From Rehmannia glutinosa (Eukaryota > Streptophyta > Magnoliopsida > Lamiales > Orobanchaceae), in contig JABTTQ020000654.1 in assembly GCA_016081115.2 (NCBI GenBank), positions 372,001-436,000 of the forward strand: a DNA stretch of 64,000 nt. Reading direction: 5' to 3'. Shown here piece by piece: positions 44,682 to 57,134 of the stretch. Under the pieces are notes generated by a model. It was not told the DNA's origin, ran no database searches, and saw nothing but the letters and a program-made list of their open reading frames with translations. The translations under genes and the position numbers were made by a program. Position 1 is the stretch's first letter; each line of letters opens with the position of its first letter.

Positions 44682-46760
44682 GATGCTTAGCCTTTGTACA
44701 CCAAAAACATGATAAATTGGAACCCAGATCTGTGAAGAGTGTTTTTTTAGGGTATCCTGAAGGTGTAAAAGGTTTCAGATTATGGTATAAGGGGGAAACT
44801 GGTTTTAAAACTGTGATTAGTAGGGATGTGGTGTTTAATGAACTTGAATTTCCTTGCTTGAATCTTCCTCCCCCTCGAACTATTTCTGAAAATACTGATA
44901 CTCCAAGTGAGGTGGAGTCTTCTAACATGCCTCCTATTATTGCCTTGCCTGCTGATGCTATTGTTAATGATGCTATGATTGATAATGTGAATGATGATAA
45001 TGTGCATATTGATAATAACACTCAGCATGATAATATGCATGATGAACATGATGATTTTCCCGATGTTAATACTGATTGTAATCCTGCTAATGATGTGCAA
45101 GATGAACTTGGTGATTATGTGTTAACCAGGGATAGAAATAGGAGAAATGTTAGAGTTCCAAACAAATTTGCTGATTTTCATATGATTTCATATGTGTTTT
45201 CTGTGTTTGATTCTATTGATAGTTCTGAGCCTAAAACTTTTGTTGAAGCTATCAAGTCTACTGATTCTGTTAAATGAGTGAATGTTATGCAAGATGAAAT
45301 GACTTCATTGCATGTGAATAATACCTGGGTGCTTGTTCCTAAACCTGCTAACTGTTCTATAGTAGATAGTAAATGGTTATACACGGTTAAAAATGAAGCT
45401 GCAGGTGTTAGGTTTAAGGCTAGATTAGTTGCAAAAGGTTTTTCTCAGAAGGAAGGGATAGATTACACATAAATCTTTGCTCCTGTAGTCAAATTTGTCA
45501 CTGTGAGAATTATGCTTGCTCTATGTGTTCAGTTCACTGGGAACTGAAACAATTAGATGTTAAAACAACTTTTTTACATGGAGACTTGGATGAATATTTT
45601 TTTATGAAACAGCCTGAGGGCTTTGAGGATAAATCCAAGCCTAATTTTGTTTGTTTGCTCAAAAAATCTTTGTATGGTCTTAAGCAATCACCTAGGAAGT
45701 GGAATAAGAAGTTTGATCAGTGCATGCTTGATTTAAATTTTGTTAGAAGTCAATTTGATCATTGTCTTTACTTTAAACTTGAAGCTTCTACTCATGTATT
45801 CCTGTTATTATATGTTGATGATATGCTGATTGCTGGACCTTGCATTAATTATGTGGATCATGTCAGAAATTGTTTAAGTGCCAAATTTGACATGAAGTAT
45901 TTAGGTGATGCTAAGAAAATTTTGGGCATGAACATTGAAAGAGAGAAATAAATCATCATTTACTTACACCAGTCCTCTTACATAGAAAAGATTTTACAAA
46001 AGTTTTCTATGACTAGTGCTAAATCCGTGAATGTTCCTTTAGCTTCTCATTTTTTGTTAAGTAGGGATCAGTCCCCAAAAACCGATTCTGAAATGTGTGC
46101 TATGAAAAATATTCCTTATGCAATTGCGATTGGATCTGTTATGTATCTTATGGTGAGCACTAGGATTGACATTGCCTATGTTATTTCTTGTTTGAGTAGA
46201 TACATATCTAATCCTGGTATGGTGCACTAGAATGCTTTAATGGCTGTTGATATATTTAAGGCATTTAACTGATTATAGCTTGTGTTTTTCTAAATGTGAA
46301 ATTGGCATAAGTTTAAAAGGATATGTTGATTCAAATTATGCTAATGATAGAGACAACATAAAATCTATAACTTCTTATGTCTTTACACTTTGTAATTCCT
46401 GCATAAGCTAGAAATCCCAATTACAATCTGTCAACAACATAATCAGAATATGTTGCAGAAACTGAAGCTTTAAAAGAAGCCTTATGGCTCAAAGGTCATG
46501 TTTCTGAAATTGGTTTTCTAAAACAAAAGGTTTTAGTATTTTGTGATTCTCAGTCTGGCATTCAATTATGCAAAAACCCAATTTTTCACGATAGAACCAA
46601 ATATATTAATGTATGTTTTCATTTCATAAGAGATATAGTTTCAAAAGGTTTAGTCAATCTTGAAAAAATGGCTTCAGAACATAATCCATCTGATATGGGT
46701 ACTAAGTGTCTACCCTTATCAAAGTTCAAAACGTGTTTAAAAATTTTACATTTGACACTG
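44682..46760 (+). pseudogene. Copia A end of integrase, reverse transcriptase and RNase H
   Basis: It continues the frame cut at 30964: LAFVHQKHDKLEPRSVKSVF and LGYPEGVKGF, then an Asp/Asn-rich linker. RT begins near NNTWVLVPKP and DSKWLYTVK. Next come KARLVAKGFSQKEGIDYT, a stop, then LKQLDVKTTFLHGDLDE, SLYGLKQSPRKW and the active site LLYVDDMLIAG. RNase H and the C-terminal TKCLPLSKFK region follow in several frames to about 46760. At least four in-frame stops are present. Confidence 0.85.
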
Positions 46761-47395
46761 GTGACTAGGTTGTCCCTTGGTGATTTCACTGGGCTTATTG
46801 GCTTACTGTGTGTTTGCTAATAAGTATAAACTAGTTGGACCAAAAGCTTGTTTAGGCCTGACTTGATTAAATCCAGCTTACTTTAGTGTTTGCTAGTACT
46901 GTAATTGACTTAGTGTTGATTAAGGTAAAACTCCTGTTGTACTCTATGTATAGTAGGCACTTAAAGGAGATGATGATGACTAGTTATTCCCAAGTATGTC
47001 TAATGAATCTAATGAGCCAAAGGTTGAGATTTTTGTGATTATTGGCCCTTAATTCATTTTGGCCCATTTCACAATAATTGATGCCCACATAAGCAACCTA
47101 ATAAGCAACATGCCCATCAACTTGTCTTAGACCATCTGTTGTTCTCGGGTCACGAACTCGGACTGCGGGATCCGACTTCTAACTCTGCGGATCCTCTAAG
47201 TTGTATCTATGTCGTCCATTTTCTGTGGCTTGATCTCAACCCTTGCTTAACCCATTAAAACACCCCAACCCAAACCCTACCTTCAGTACTCATATTTCAC
47301 TTCTCTTTCTAACACTCTCGAATCTTCTTCTCTCTGTGCTGTCTTTTTCTCTCTCTAGAAAATCTCACCGATCTTGTGTTATTTCTGGATAATCT

Positions 47396-48635
47396 TGTTA
47401 GATAAATGTTTTTATCATGATTTTGATGATTTTGTTGGATTTTGTTCAAATGAGCTTTTAAACCAAAACCAATGTCCCTAAATGTTGTCTAAATACTTCC
47501 GATCGACTTAAAATGTTTTTACTATTTTTGGAGTATTTTTGGAGTTTATTTTCGATAAAAATTGGACAACACATTTGTTTCGACTCGACCGGCCGCCCTA
47601 TAGGGCAACCCGTACTGAGTTGAGTTTTGAAACAGAAAATGGGACGTAAGAAAAAGGGGAAAGGCGGCCGGCCGACCAGGTGGTCAACCTAGGTGGCGGC
47701 CGATGCACTGGAGTTGCTCTTTTGGTTGATCTTCTCCGTTTCGTATTTTTATCAATCTCAACCGGTCATAGTCGAGGCGACCTGGTCGCACCCCTCCGAA
47801 TAGGTCCCCCCCGTAAAATTCGGCTGAAATTCAATTTCAATCTTATCTCTGTGCGACGGCCGCACCCTGCTTTTATCAAGAAACTATCCGTTGCATTTTG
47901 AGATGACTTTTCCTAATTTGTGGGATTGATTTCTAATGGCTATTTTGATGATTTTAAATGGTTTCTTTTGCAGAAAATCACTCCCCAAGGAGGATCCTAT
48001 GTCTGGAAATGAAAGCCAAGTCCTCTCCTATAAATAGAGGCTTCATTTAAGCAACAAGATACAATATACTCTACACAAGCAAAGAGCAATCAAGCAAACA
48101 CTTTCATATATCTTGTTGTATTAGCTTTAGCACTTTCACTTGCACAAATTTGAGGTCTAGGCTTTCAATTCTTGATTACACTTGTACTCATATTGTATCA
48201 ATCATTATTGAGTTGTAATCTTGATTTTGGTCATCATTCAACACAAGACATCCTTGTGAGTATTCTTGTGGTAAGAATACACTCGGTGATCTAGGTGATA
48301 GGTGTTTGAAGGTTGTGGTAATCTTCAAAGGTGTTGTAAGAGGTTGTGGTAATCCTCAAGGTGGTGAAAGAGGGTTGTGGTAATCCTCAAGGTGTTGTAT
48401 TAATGTTTGTAAATTAATAAAATCTTTTTTTTTCTTTTTGAAATCCATCCCAGGATATCTTTGGGGTGGTAGAGGATTAGGCCCTAGGTGGGTTGAACCT
48501 CTATAAATTGAAGTGTGTTGTTTAAATTCGCACTTAGCATTTCATCTTTGCTTGAGTTTTTCAAAAAGAGGGCAAAATCTGAAAACCGAGATAATCTATT
48601 CACCCCTCTAGATTATCGTAGCCACTGGACTAACA
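47396..48635 (+). repeat. Left LTR of Sirevirus-like element B
   Basis: The TATA box TATAAATA is at 48029-48036. The tandem repeat GGTTGTGGTAATCCTCAAGG occurs at 48306-48400. GGCCGGCCG and CGGTC-type palindromic motifs lie at 47585-47870. Confidence 0.85.
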
Positions 48636-48691
48636 AGTGGTATCAAAGCCAAACTCTTTGGCTAGCTCGTTCGAGTAAAGAGGAAAGATCC

Positions 48692-50206
48692 ATGGCTACA
48701 AATGATGCTCATCTCACCATCGGCGCCTCCACCAACAAGCCACCATTATTCGACGCCAACAACTACACATTTTGGAAAGACCGTATGTAGTGCTTCCTAC
48801 AAGGGTGCGGGTTTGACATTTGGAATGTGGTCATTGAAGGAGTTGATCAACCAACCAAGAAATCAGAGGATGGCACGTCGGCTCCTAAACCTTTCAAGGA
48901 GTTCGATGAAAACGACAAAAAGGTTTTTTCTCTAAACGGTAAGGCCTTAAATATTTTGCATTGTTCTCTTACCGCCACCGAGTACAATCGCATAAGAGGC
49001 ATAAGGTCGGCACATGAGGTTTGGGAAAAATTGGAGACAATCTATGAAGGGACCAAGAAGGTCAAGCAAGCAAGAAAGACCATGCTTGATAAAGACTTTG
49101 AAAACTTTAACATGCATGATGGGGAAAGCATCTCCAAGATGGTGGAAAGGCTTAACAATATTGTCAATCCTCTTGTGGCCCTCGGAAAAATCATCTCCGA
49201 AGAAGACAAGGTGACTAAGGTATTGAATGCTCTTCCCGGCTCATGGTCCGAAAAAGTAACGGCAATCACGGAGGCACAAAATCTTAAGACACTCAAGTTT
49301 GACGAGCTTATTGGAAATCTTCTCATCTATGAAGTCTATCTCAAGGAGAGGAAAAATTCCAAACCATCCATAAATCAATCGAGTATGCAAATTATTCCTA
49401 AAGGTCTTGTTTCTTATTCTAATAATGCATACTATGATAATGATGATTATGATGAGGAGACGGCCGCACTTGTTAGAAAATTTGCAAAATTTGTGAATAA
49501 AAATAAAGCAAGAAAACCAAGAGATAATGCTTGCTTTAAATACGGAAAACCCGGGCACTTCATTGCCGATTGCCCAAAGCTCGATGAAGAGGAGCAAAAG
49601 AAAAGGAAGCCATTCACGAAAAAGAAGACTCTAAATGCGGAGGTCAAAACGTGGGATGAACTACTCGAAACAACCGATGAGGAAGGAGAAACCGAACATG
49701 GTCTCATGGCCATAGACGATGAAAATAATGAGGTACGCTCTAACTCGTCTACTTCCTTCATAGTTGATGACTTGCAATGTGATTTTGATGAATTGCAAAT
49801 TGAGTTTCAAAATTTAATTGTTAAATACAAAAATTTGAAAAAGGAGCATAAGGAGCTTAAGGTTGAAAAAGAAAAATTATTTACCTCTTATGAATCTCTA
49901 GACAAAGCTCATACTCTTACTCTTACTAGAGTTCACTCTCTTGAAACCGAAAAGGAATTGCTCACAAAAGATATTGAATGTTTGAAAAATGATGTGCATC
50001 ATTTCAACATAAGCACGGATAAAGTGACAAAAATTTTAGATGCACAAAGAGGTGAGCATTCCAAATTGGGACTTGGTTATAAGCCATTTCAAAGTGTTTT
50101 TAAGAAAAATAACCAAGGTCCGACTTTTTGCGTGCTAATAGTTCTAATACTCCTACTTGTTTTTATTGTGGCAAAGTTGGACATTATGCTAATAATTGCA
50201 AATTAA
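48692..50206 (+). pseudogene. Gag of Sirevirus-like element B
   Basis: It starts MATNDAHLTIGASTNKPPLF. A TAG at 48788 replaces the Glu codon in the expected WKDRMECF. After that it stays open for 459 codons: SAHEVWEKLETIYEGTKKVK, EEDKVTKVLNALPGSW and FDELIGNLLIYEVYL. The zinc knuckle reads CFKYGKPGHFIADC, so the second Cys is Tyr (TAC at 49541), which should abolish zinc binding. A coiled coil (KNLKKEHKELKVEKEKL) and KLGLGYKP follow. It is closely similar to the gag of chain C. Confidence 0.85.
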
Positions 50207-50431
50207 GAAATAGCTCTAGACATGTTTGGAGACCCAAAGGTCTCAAGACTAACCCCATGGACCCTAAAATTATAGGGTACCTAAAAGAAATTCTTTTGTA
50301 GGTAATAGGGGCTATAACAACAATGGAAGATTCAAAATGGCTCGTGGAGCGGATGTTCACGCCATATGACCGGGAGGAGAGAACTTTTACCAACATCAAG
50401 CTCCAAGAAGAGGGTATGATCATGTTAAGCA

Positions 50432-53380
50432 ATGGCAAAAGGAAGAATTCTTGGAAATGGAGAAATTGGTAACTCTTCTTTCTCTCTTAGTAATGTTCTT
50501 TTAGTAGAAGGGCTTAAGTTTAATTTGATAAGTGTTAGCCAACTTTGTGATTCAAATTATGATGTTTCCTTCAATAAAGAAAAATGTCTTATACTTAAAA
50601 ATGGTGAAATTATTTATGAAGCAAATAGAAAAGGCAATCTTTACAAAATTTGTACAAGTGATTTGGTTAGTCAAAATGTTTCTTGTTTAGTCGCCAATAA
50701 TGATTTAACTAGTTTATGGCATAGGCGACTTGGACATGTTGGATACAAGAATTTGAAAAACATGTGAAATGACTACCCAAATTGAATTTTGAAAATCTAA
50801 AACCAACATGTGAAAGGACTACCCAAATTGAATTTTGAAAATCTTGGCTTATGTGACACTTGTCAAAAGAACAAATTAGTTAAAAGTAGTTTTAAGCCCA
50901 AAAATGAAATTTCCACAACCAAACCCCTACAATTGTTTCACCTTGATTTGTATGGGGATATTGGTACGGCAAGTCTTAGTGGAAAACATTACACTTTCGT
51001 TATTGTCGATGATTTTCCTAGATATACTTGGGCTCTTTTTCTTACCAATAAAAGCGATGCCGTTAATGAGTTTGTTAAGTTGTGTAGACTCATTGAAAAT
51101 GAAAAGGAAGACACTATTAAGTCTATTCGAAGCGATCGAGGTGGAGAATTTGATGGTGAATTTAGAGTCTTTTGTGAAACCAAAGGATATGCTCATAATT
51201 TTTCGGCTCCAAGGACACCTCAACAAAATGGAGTAGCCGAAAGGAAAATCGGACACTACAAGAGATTAGCCTGGTCCATGCTCAATGAATTTTCACTTCC
51301 AAAATATTTTTGGGTCGGCCGTAAGTATGCGCTTGCTATGTCATTAATCGAGTTTATATTCGTCCTAAAATGAATAAAACTCCATATGGGCTTTGAAAGG
51401 TAGAACTCCAAATATTAGTTATTTCAAGATATTTGGTTGTAAATGCTTTATTTTGAATACCAAGGATCAATTGGACAAACTTGATCCTAAGCCGATGAAG
51501 GGATATTTATGGGATATTCAACAAAAAAAGCAAAGCATATCGGGTTTATAATAAGACTAGTGGAGTTGTTGAATAATCCATCCATGTCGATTTAATGAAG
51601 CTTGGTGTTGAAAGAATACCTAATGATGAAAGTGATGAAGAGGGTATTATTGAACCAATTGTTTAAGTTGATGATCAACCGTCTACATCAAATGATCAAC
51701 CGTCCACTTCAAATGGTCCTCAAGAAGATAGAGGTGATACCTCGGATCTTCCCGTTGCATTGAAATTTAAGGAGATCACCCAAAAGATCTTATTATTGGT
51801 GATCCCCGACAGAGAGTGATGACCCGGAGAAAATTTGCCGAGAAAGCTCTTATTTCTCAAAAGGAGCCTAAAAATGCTAAGGAGGCTATTGAGGATGAGG
51901 ATTGGTTTTTAGAGATGCAAGATGAGTTAAATCAATTTGAAAGAAATGATGTATGTGAATTGGTACCTTGTCCTCCATCTCAAACTATTATTGGTACAAA
52001 ATGGGTATTAGGAACAAACTTGATGATCAAGGCAACATTGTCGAAATAAGTCAAGGTTAGTAGCTCAAGGGTATTGTCAAGAAGAAGGTATTGACTATGA
52101 TGAAACTTTTGCACCCGTAGCACGTTTAGAAGCTATTCGTATTTTTACTTGCCTATTCTTGTTTTAAAAATTTCAAACTTTACCAAATGGATGTTAAATC
52201 GCTTTCTTAAATGGTATTATTCAAGAAGAAGTCTATGTAAAACAACCTCAGGGGTTTGAAAATTTTTCTAGGCCTAATGATGTTTATAAACTTAAAAAGG
52301 CCTTGTATGGTTTAAAGCAAGCACCCCGTGCATGGTACGACAGACTTAGCTCTTTTCTTTTGCAAAATGGTTTTATAAGGGTAAAGTTGATACAACTCTC
52401 TTTGTTTTTGAAAAGGGCAAGATTGCTTACTTGTGCAAATTTATGTTGATGATATTATCTTTGGTGCTACTAATGATTCTTTGTGCAAGAAATTCTCTAA
52501 ATTGATGCAAGGAGAATTTGAAATGAGTATGATGGGGAGCTCAACTTCTTTCTTGGACTCCAAATTAAGCAATGCCAAGAAGGCATATACATTTCGCAAT
52601 CAAAATATACAAAAAGAACTTTTGAAAAAGTTCGGCATTGAAGAAGGAAGAACCGTTTCTACTCCCATGGCAACAAATGTCAAAATTGACAAAGATGAAA
52701 AAGGCAAGTCCGTGGATGAATCAAAGTATCGAGGTATGATTGGTAGTTTACTTTATTTAACCGCTAGTAGACCGGACATTCTTCATGTCGTATGCCTATG
52801 TGCTCGTTTTCAAAGCAATCCCAAAGAATCTCATATGAGTGAAAGTTAAAAGGATTTTTCAATATTTGAAAGACACTATTCAATATGGTCTATTTTATCC
52901 AAAGAATGAAAAATTTTCTCTTAAAGGTTATAGTGATTCGGATTATGCGGGGAAATATTGATGATCGGAAAAGTACTTAGGATCATGTCAATTTTTTAAG
53001 CGATTGCCTAGTTTCTTGGTTTTCAAAGAAGCAAAACGTATTTCTCTTTCAATGGCCGGTTCGAATATATTTCCGCCGCTTTTGTTGTACACAACTTCTT
53101 TGGATGAAACAAACCTTAGCGGATTACAAATGCTCTTTTGAAAATGTACCTATCTTTTGTGATAATATATCCGCTATAAATATTGCTCAAAAACCGGTTC
53201 ATCATAACCTTTAAACATATTGAGATTCGACATCATTTTCTAAGGGATTGTGTTTCAAAACGAAAAATTGAGATATCTTTTGTACCATCTCAAGATCAAT
53301 TAGCGGACATTTTTACAAAATCGCTATCTTCCGAGACTTTTTGCGTCCATACGAGCTCGGTTAGGCATAATGCATATTGA
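50432..53380 (+). pseudogene. Pol of Sirevirus-like element B
   Basis: Pre-integrase: SLWHRRLGHVGYKNLKN, then a 55-bp near-duplication (GACTACCCAAATTGAATTTT occurs twice at 50769 and 50817). The integrase has all three catalytic residues in place: HLDLYG, SIRSDRGGEF and QQNGVAERK. RT fragments are EDWFLEMQDELNQFERNDV and, after frame changes, QIYVDDIIFGATND (52433-52475), then SKYRGMIGSLLYLTASRPDI. RNase H ends with VPSQDQLADIFTKSL near 53330. Protease is not clear. Many shifts make it non-functional. Confidence 0.8.
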
Positions 53381-54428
53381 ATGACGTTTACGTTTACATT
53401 TTGCATGTTTTTAAAACTTAGGGCGAAAAATCGGATTTTTGGTTGAAAATTTGGATTTTGAAAAATTTGACAAAAACAAGTGGGCTGAAGAAGAGGTTGA
53501 GGCAACCTGCCGCCCTCAACGTCGACCGGCCGCCTCTAAGCGAAAATTTGGATTAAAATCCTTCATCTTCTTCAAAGATTCGCTATTTTCACTTCTTTTG
53601 CCATTTTTCGTCCCTTTGCCAAATTCACACAAATTTCACTCAAAATTTGTTTTCATGCATTCAATTCACAACTTGGGCCTTATATAGCACGCTTATCATC
53701 ATCTTAGCTCATCTTTTCCGATCAAATGGTAAGAATTTTTCCTCCTTTGCTCAATTGGGTTGAACCCTTGAGTTTATGAATTTCTTGTATAATTCTTGAT
53801 ATATTTAGCATGTGATCTTGATGAGCTTAGTTATTATGTTGTCTTGAATAATGTTTGATGTGAATTGGTGATGAAAATTTTTGGCTTTAATCATTTATAA
53901 GGGCTATATACAACTTCTTTTCATTTTCACGCCCACAAAGTGTTCGATGAAATGTCACAATGAAAATTTCAACTTCTACATGATTCTCTTGCTTCCAAAA
54001 GTCTTCAATACTTATTGAGATCATGTTTTGGCAAATAAAACGAGCGTATGAACTCTTCATGATACATTTCTCCCATTTTTCTTGGTTTTTAAGCCTAAAT
54101 TGCTCAATGATTGATAAACCGTCTCTTTGGCGCACTTTGATGAATTTGTATGATGTTTTTATCATCCTAACATTCTTTTTGATGATTCCAAAGGGGGAGA
54201 AACAGGAAATTGGCTCGTTAGCCAAAAGAAGCTAATAAAAGCTCGTTATAAAAGCTATAAGCTATGGCTTCCTATAGCCAAGAATACCTAGTCCATGGCT
54301 TGTATTATGGACTCAATTGCAAAAGATTATAAGTATTGTGACAGGGGGAGCTTCTTAACTTATGATGTTTATATCCATCTTATATAAGCTCATTTTAGCT
54401 TGTGCTTCTAGCTTATGCAATATCTCTT
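53381..54428 (+). other. Element B 3' internal region and polypurine tract
   Basis: One kilobase lies between RNase H and the right LTR. It includes CGTCGACCGGCCGCC (about 53520), CAAAGGGGGAGAAA (54189-54202) and a second G-rich tract, ACAGGGGGAGCTT (54341). No coding function is recognised. Sireviruses often carry extra sequence here, sometimes an env-like gene; I see no such gene. Confidence 0.5.
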
Positions 54429-55560
54429 GTTGATATGTTCAAATGAGTTTTTAAACCTAACCAATGTCCCTAAATGTTGTCTAAATACTTCCGATCGACT
54501 TAAAATGTTTTTACTATTTTTTGGAGTTTATTTTCGATAAAAAATTGGACAACACATTTGTTTCAGGTTCGATCGGTCGCCCTATAGGGCAACCCGTACC
54601 TGAGTTGAGTTTTGAAACATAAAATGGGACGTAAGAAAAAGGAGAGGCAACCGGTCGACAGTGTGGTCGGTGAGTGGGCGACAGGTCAACCCCTCGGGCG
54701 ATCGGTACACAGGAGTTGCTCTTTTGGTTCGATCTTCTCTGTTTCGTATTTTATCAACCTCAACCGGTTATAGTCGGCGCGATGTCGCACCCTCCGACCG
54801 GTCCCCCTGTGTAAAATTCGTTGAAATTCAATTTCAATCTTATCTCTGCGCGACTGGTCGCACCCCTGTTTTATCAGCAAACTATCCGTTGCAGCAAATC
54901 ACTCCCCAAGGAGGAGCCTATGTCTGGAAATGAAAGCCAAGTCCTCTCCTATAAATAGAGGCTTCATTTAAGCAACAAGATACAATATACTCTGCACAAG
55001 CAAAGAGCAATCAAGCAAACACTTTCATATATCTTGTTGTATTAGCCTTAACACTTTCACTTGCACAAATTTGAGGTATAGGCTTTCAATTCTTGATTAC
55101 ACTTGTACTCATATTGTATCAATCATTATTGAGTTGTAATCTTGATTTTGGTCATCATTCAACACAAGACATCCTTGTGAGTATTCTTGTGGTAAGAATA
55201 CACTTGGGTGATCTAGGTGATAGGTGTTTGAAGGTTGTGGTAATCTTCAAAGGTGTTGTAAGAGGGTTGTGGTAATCCTCGAGGTGGTGAAAGAGGGTTG
55301 TGGTAATCCTCAAGGTGTTGTATTAATTTTTGGTAAATTAATAAAATCTTTTTTTTTTTGAAATCCATCCGGATATCTTGGGGTGGTAGAGGATTAGAAG
55401 CCCTAGGTGGGTTGAACCTCTATAAATTGAAGTGTGTTGTTTAAATTCCGACTTAAGATTTCATCTTTGCTTGAGTTTTTCGAAAAAAGAGAGCAAAATC
55501 AAAAACCGAGATAATCTATTCACCCCCCCTTCTAGATTATCGTAGCCACTTGGACTAACA
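54429..55560 (+). repeat. Right LTR of Sirevirus-like element B
   Basis: It begins TGTTGATATGTTC, compared with the longer start of the left LTR. The TATA box is at 54950-54957. GGTTGTGGTAATCCTC repeats are at 55230-55320, and CGACCGGTC-type motifs at 54560-54870. Confidence 0.8.
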
Positions 55561-56310
55561 AATCTCTCGGGTGTGAGTGTTAGATCTGTGTGTTTCTTCA
55601 CTTGTTCACCATCTTTGTGGACAAATCCTTATGTTTGGGTGAACTAGGGTTTGGGGTTTGGTGAGTGGTTTTCTAGGGTTTGCTATGGTTAGTTTGGGCT
55701 ATCTTGTTGAGGGATCTTGAGCGCTATTGTGGCGGGGCTTTGTGGCCACGGTTTTTGGCTCTCTGGTGACTCTTGTGGTTTGAGTTTGCGGTCCCGAGCG
55801 AAATTTCTCAATATTTTGGTTTTAGGGTTTTATCCCATATACTTTGGATTTACTTTTATTTGTACTGTAATTCTTTGATTTTTTGAGTCCTAGAGTATTG
55901 GCCTGTATAATAGGATTCTTTATTGAGTCTGTATTTGTGCTCGGTGTGAAATATCTGAGGCGGATAAATACCTAACAGATATTTAATATTATAATTAATA
56001 TTAAGTATAAAACTTTATTGAATATTAAGTCCAAGTCTTTTTCTTTATTTTCCTTATTTTTTTAACTGAAATTAATAAACAATTTTAAGAAATGAAGAAA
56101 TTATCAAAAGATAAACAAACTATTTTAGTTAAAACCGAAATCGTGGAGGAACCAAGTTCCGAACCAGACCGGAACCGTTGGTTTTGGTTTTAGAACTAGA
56201 ACCATGAGGCAACGATTTCGGTTCTAGTTCCTCCAAAATGAGGAACCGGAATCGGCGATTTTGGAACCGGAACCAGCGGTTCCAGAACCGTGGCCACCCC
56301 TACTCCCTGG

Positions 56311-57134
56311 GAATGAACAAATATGCGGATATATATCCTCTCAAATAATCCAAAATAATAGTCTTATTAGGTCACTGACATTTGGGGCCGTTTTTGTTCC
56401 AATAAGCTGATATCCAGGTTATCCCATGTAGGGAAGACCTACATACATTGTAGACTTCAAATCGAATGTTCATTCAAATTTAGTTTATAACACATTACAT
56501 AAGATTGTTATTATGTTACATCCATTCAAACCCATTTTCAATATTTACTAAGACTAAATACTCAAAATGTGGATCAAATATTTAGGTTGCCATTGCATAC
56601 ATTTTCGCTGTTGAATTTTTCGTTTTTATATTTTTTTTTTCACTAGAGAACTCATGATGAATCTTTGTTTGAGAGCATTGACAGTCATTCGTTCATTCTG
56701 ATATCACCAGTCCATTTCTTTTCAATTTTTAAGCACTCATAAAATGTGAATGAGATCTTCTACTTCAAAAGGGTATTTTATCTCCTACTCCACTGCACTG
56801 ATGATTGCCACATTTATAAAAGTCACAATATTATTTATTGTTTTATATCTCTTCAAAAGATTGAAAGCCTTAAATACTTATAGTTCATTGTAGATTTAAT
56901 TTTTGCAAATACTGTTAAATCGAACCTGTTAAAGTCGTTGAATCTTAGGGATGATTGCCAGAACCGTAAGCACTAAGTAAATGGGGAAATTTCGTCTTGC
57001 AGAGACAATATCCAATATTAGCCTTGACTTAAACTTTGTCATGTTTCCGGCCCAAATACTTAGCCGTTTTCTTGTAAACAATACCACCCATCCAACAATC
57101 ACAAGATGAAAATTCTATTGTTGTTTTCAAGACG
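56311..57134. other. Spacer upstream of copia D
   Basis: No LTR or primer site for the copia fragment that follows was recognised here. No other gene is seen. Confidence 0.4.

Larger units (their letters stand above)
47396..55560 (+). mobile_element. Sirevirus-like copia element B, inserted in the right LTR of copia A
   Basis: It is flanked by a perfect 5-bp duplication, AATCT (47391-47395 and 55561-55565). The left LTR is 47396-48635 (TGTTAGATAAATG...GGACTAACA) and the right LTR 54429-55560. The right LTR has lost about 37 bp near its start. The primer site TGGTATCAAAGC is at 48638. Gag and pol are both present but broken. The whole element is 8.2 kb. Confidence 0.85.
27699..55977 (+). mobile_element. 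Ty1/copia element A, Tnt1/Tork-like, broken by two insertions
   Basis: The left LTR is 27699-28478 (TGTTGTGATT...CCTAACA, 780 bp). The right LTR is 47031-47395 plus 55566-55977, with the gap filled by element B. Flanks are GATAG and GATAT, a 5-bp duplication with one mismatch. The primer-binding site TGGTATCAGAGC follows the left LTR. Domain order is gag, protease, integrase, RT, RNase H, so copia. All frames carry stops or shifts. A gypsy element splits the integrase at 30964/44682, between KVFGC and LAFVHQKHDK. Confidence 0.85.
27334..56302. mobile_element. hAT-like MITE split by 28.3 kb of nested retrotransposons
   Basis: The left terminus is TAGGGGTGGCTAAATGG and the right terminus CCGTGGCCACCCCTA. 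The 8-bp duplication CTCCCTGG is perfect (27326-27333 and 56303-56310). The original element is only about 690 bp (27334-27698 plus 55978-56302). It has AACCG/CGGTT-rich subterminal repeats on both sides and no transposase. Everything between belongs to retrotransposons inserted later. Confidence 0.8.
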
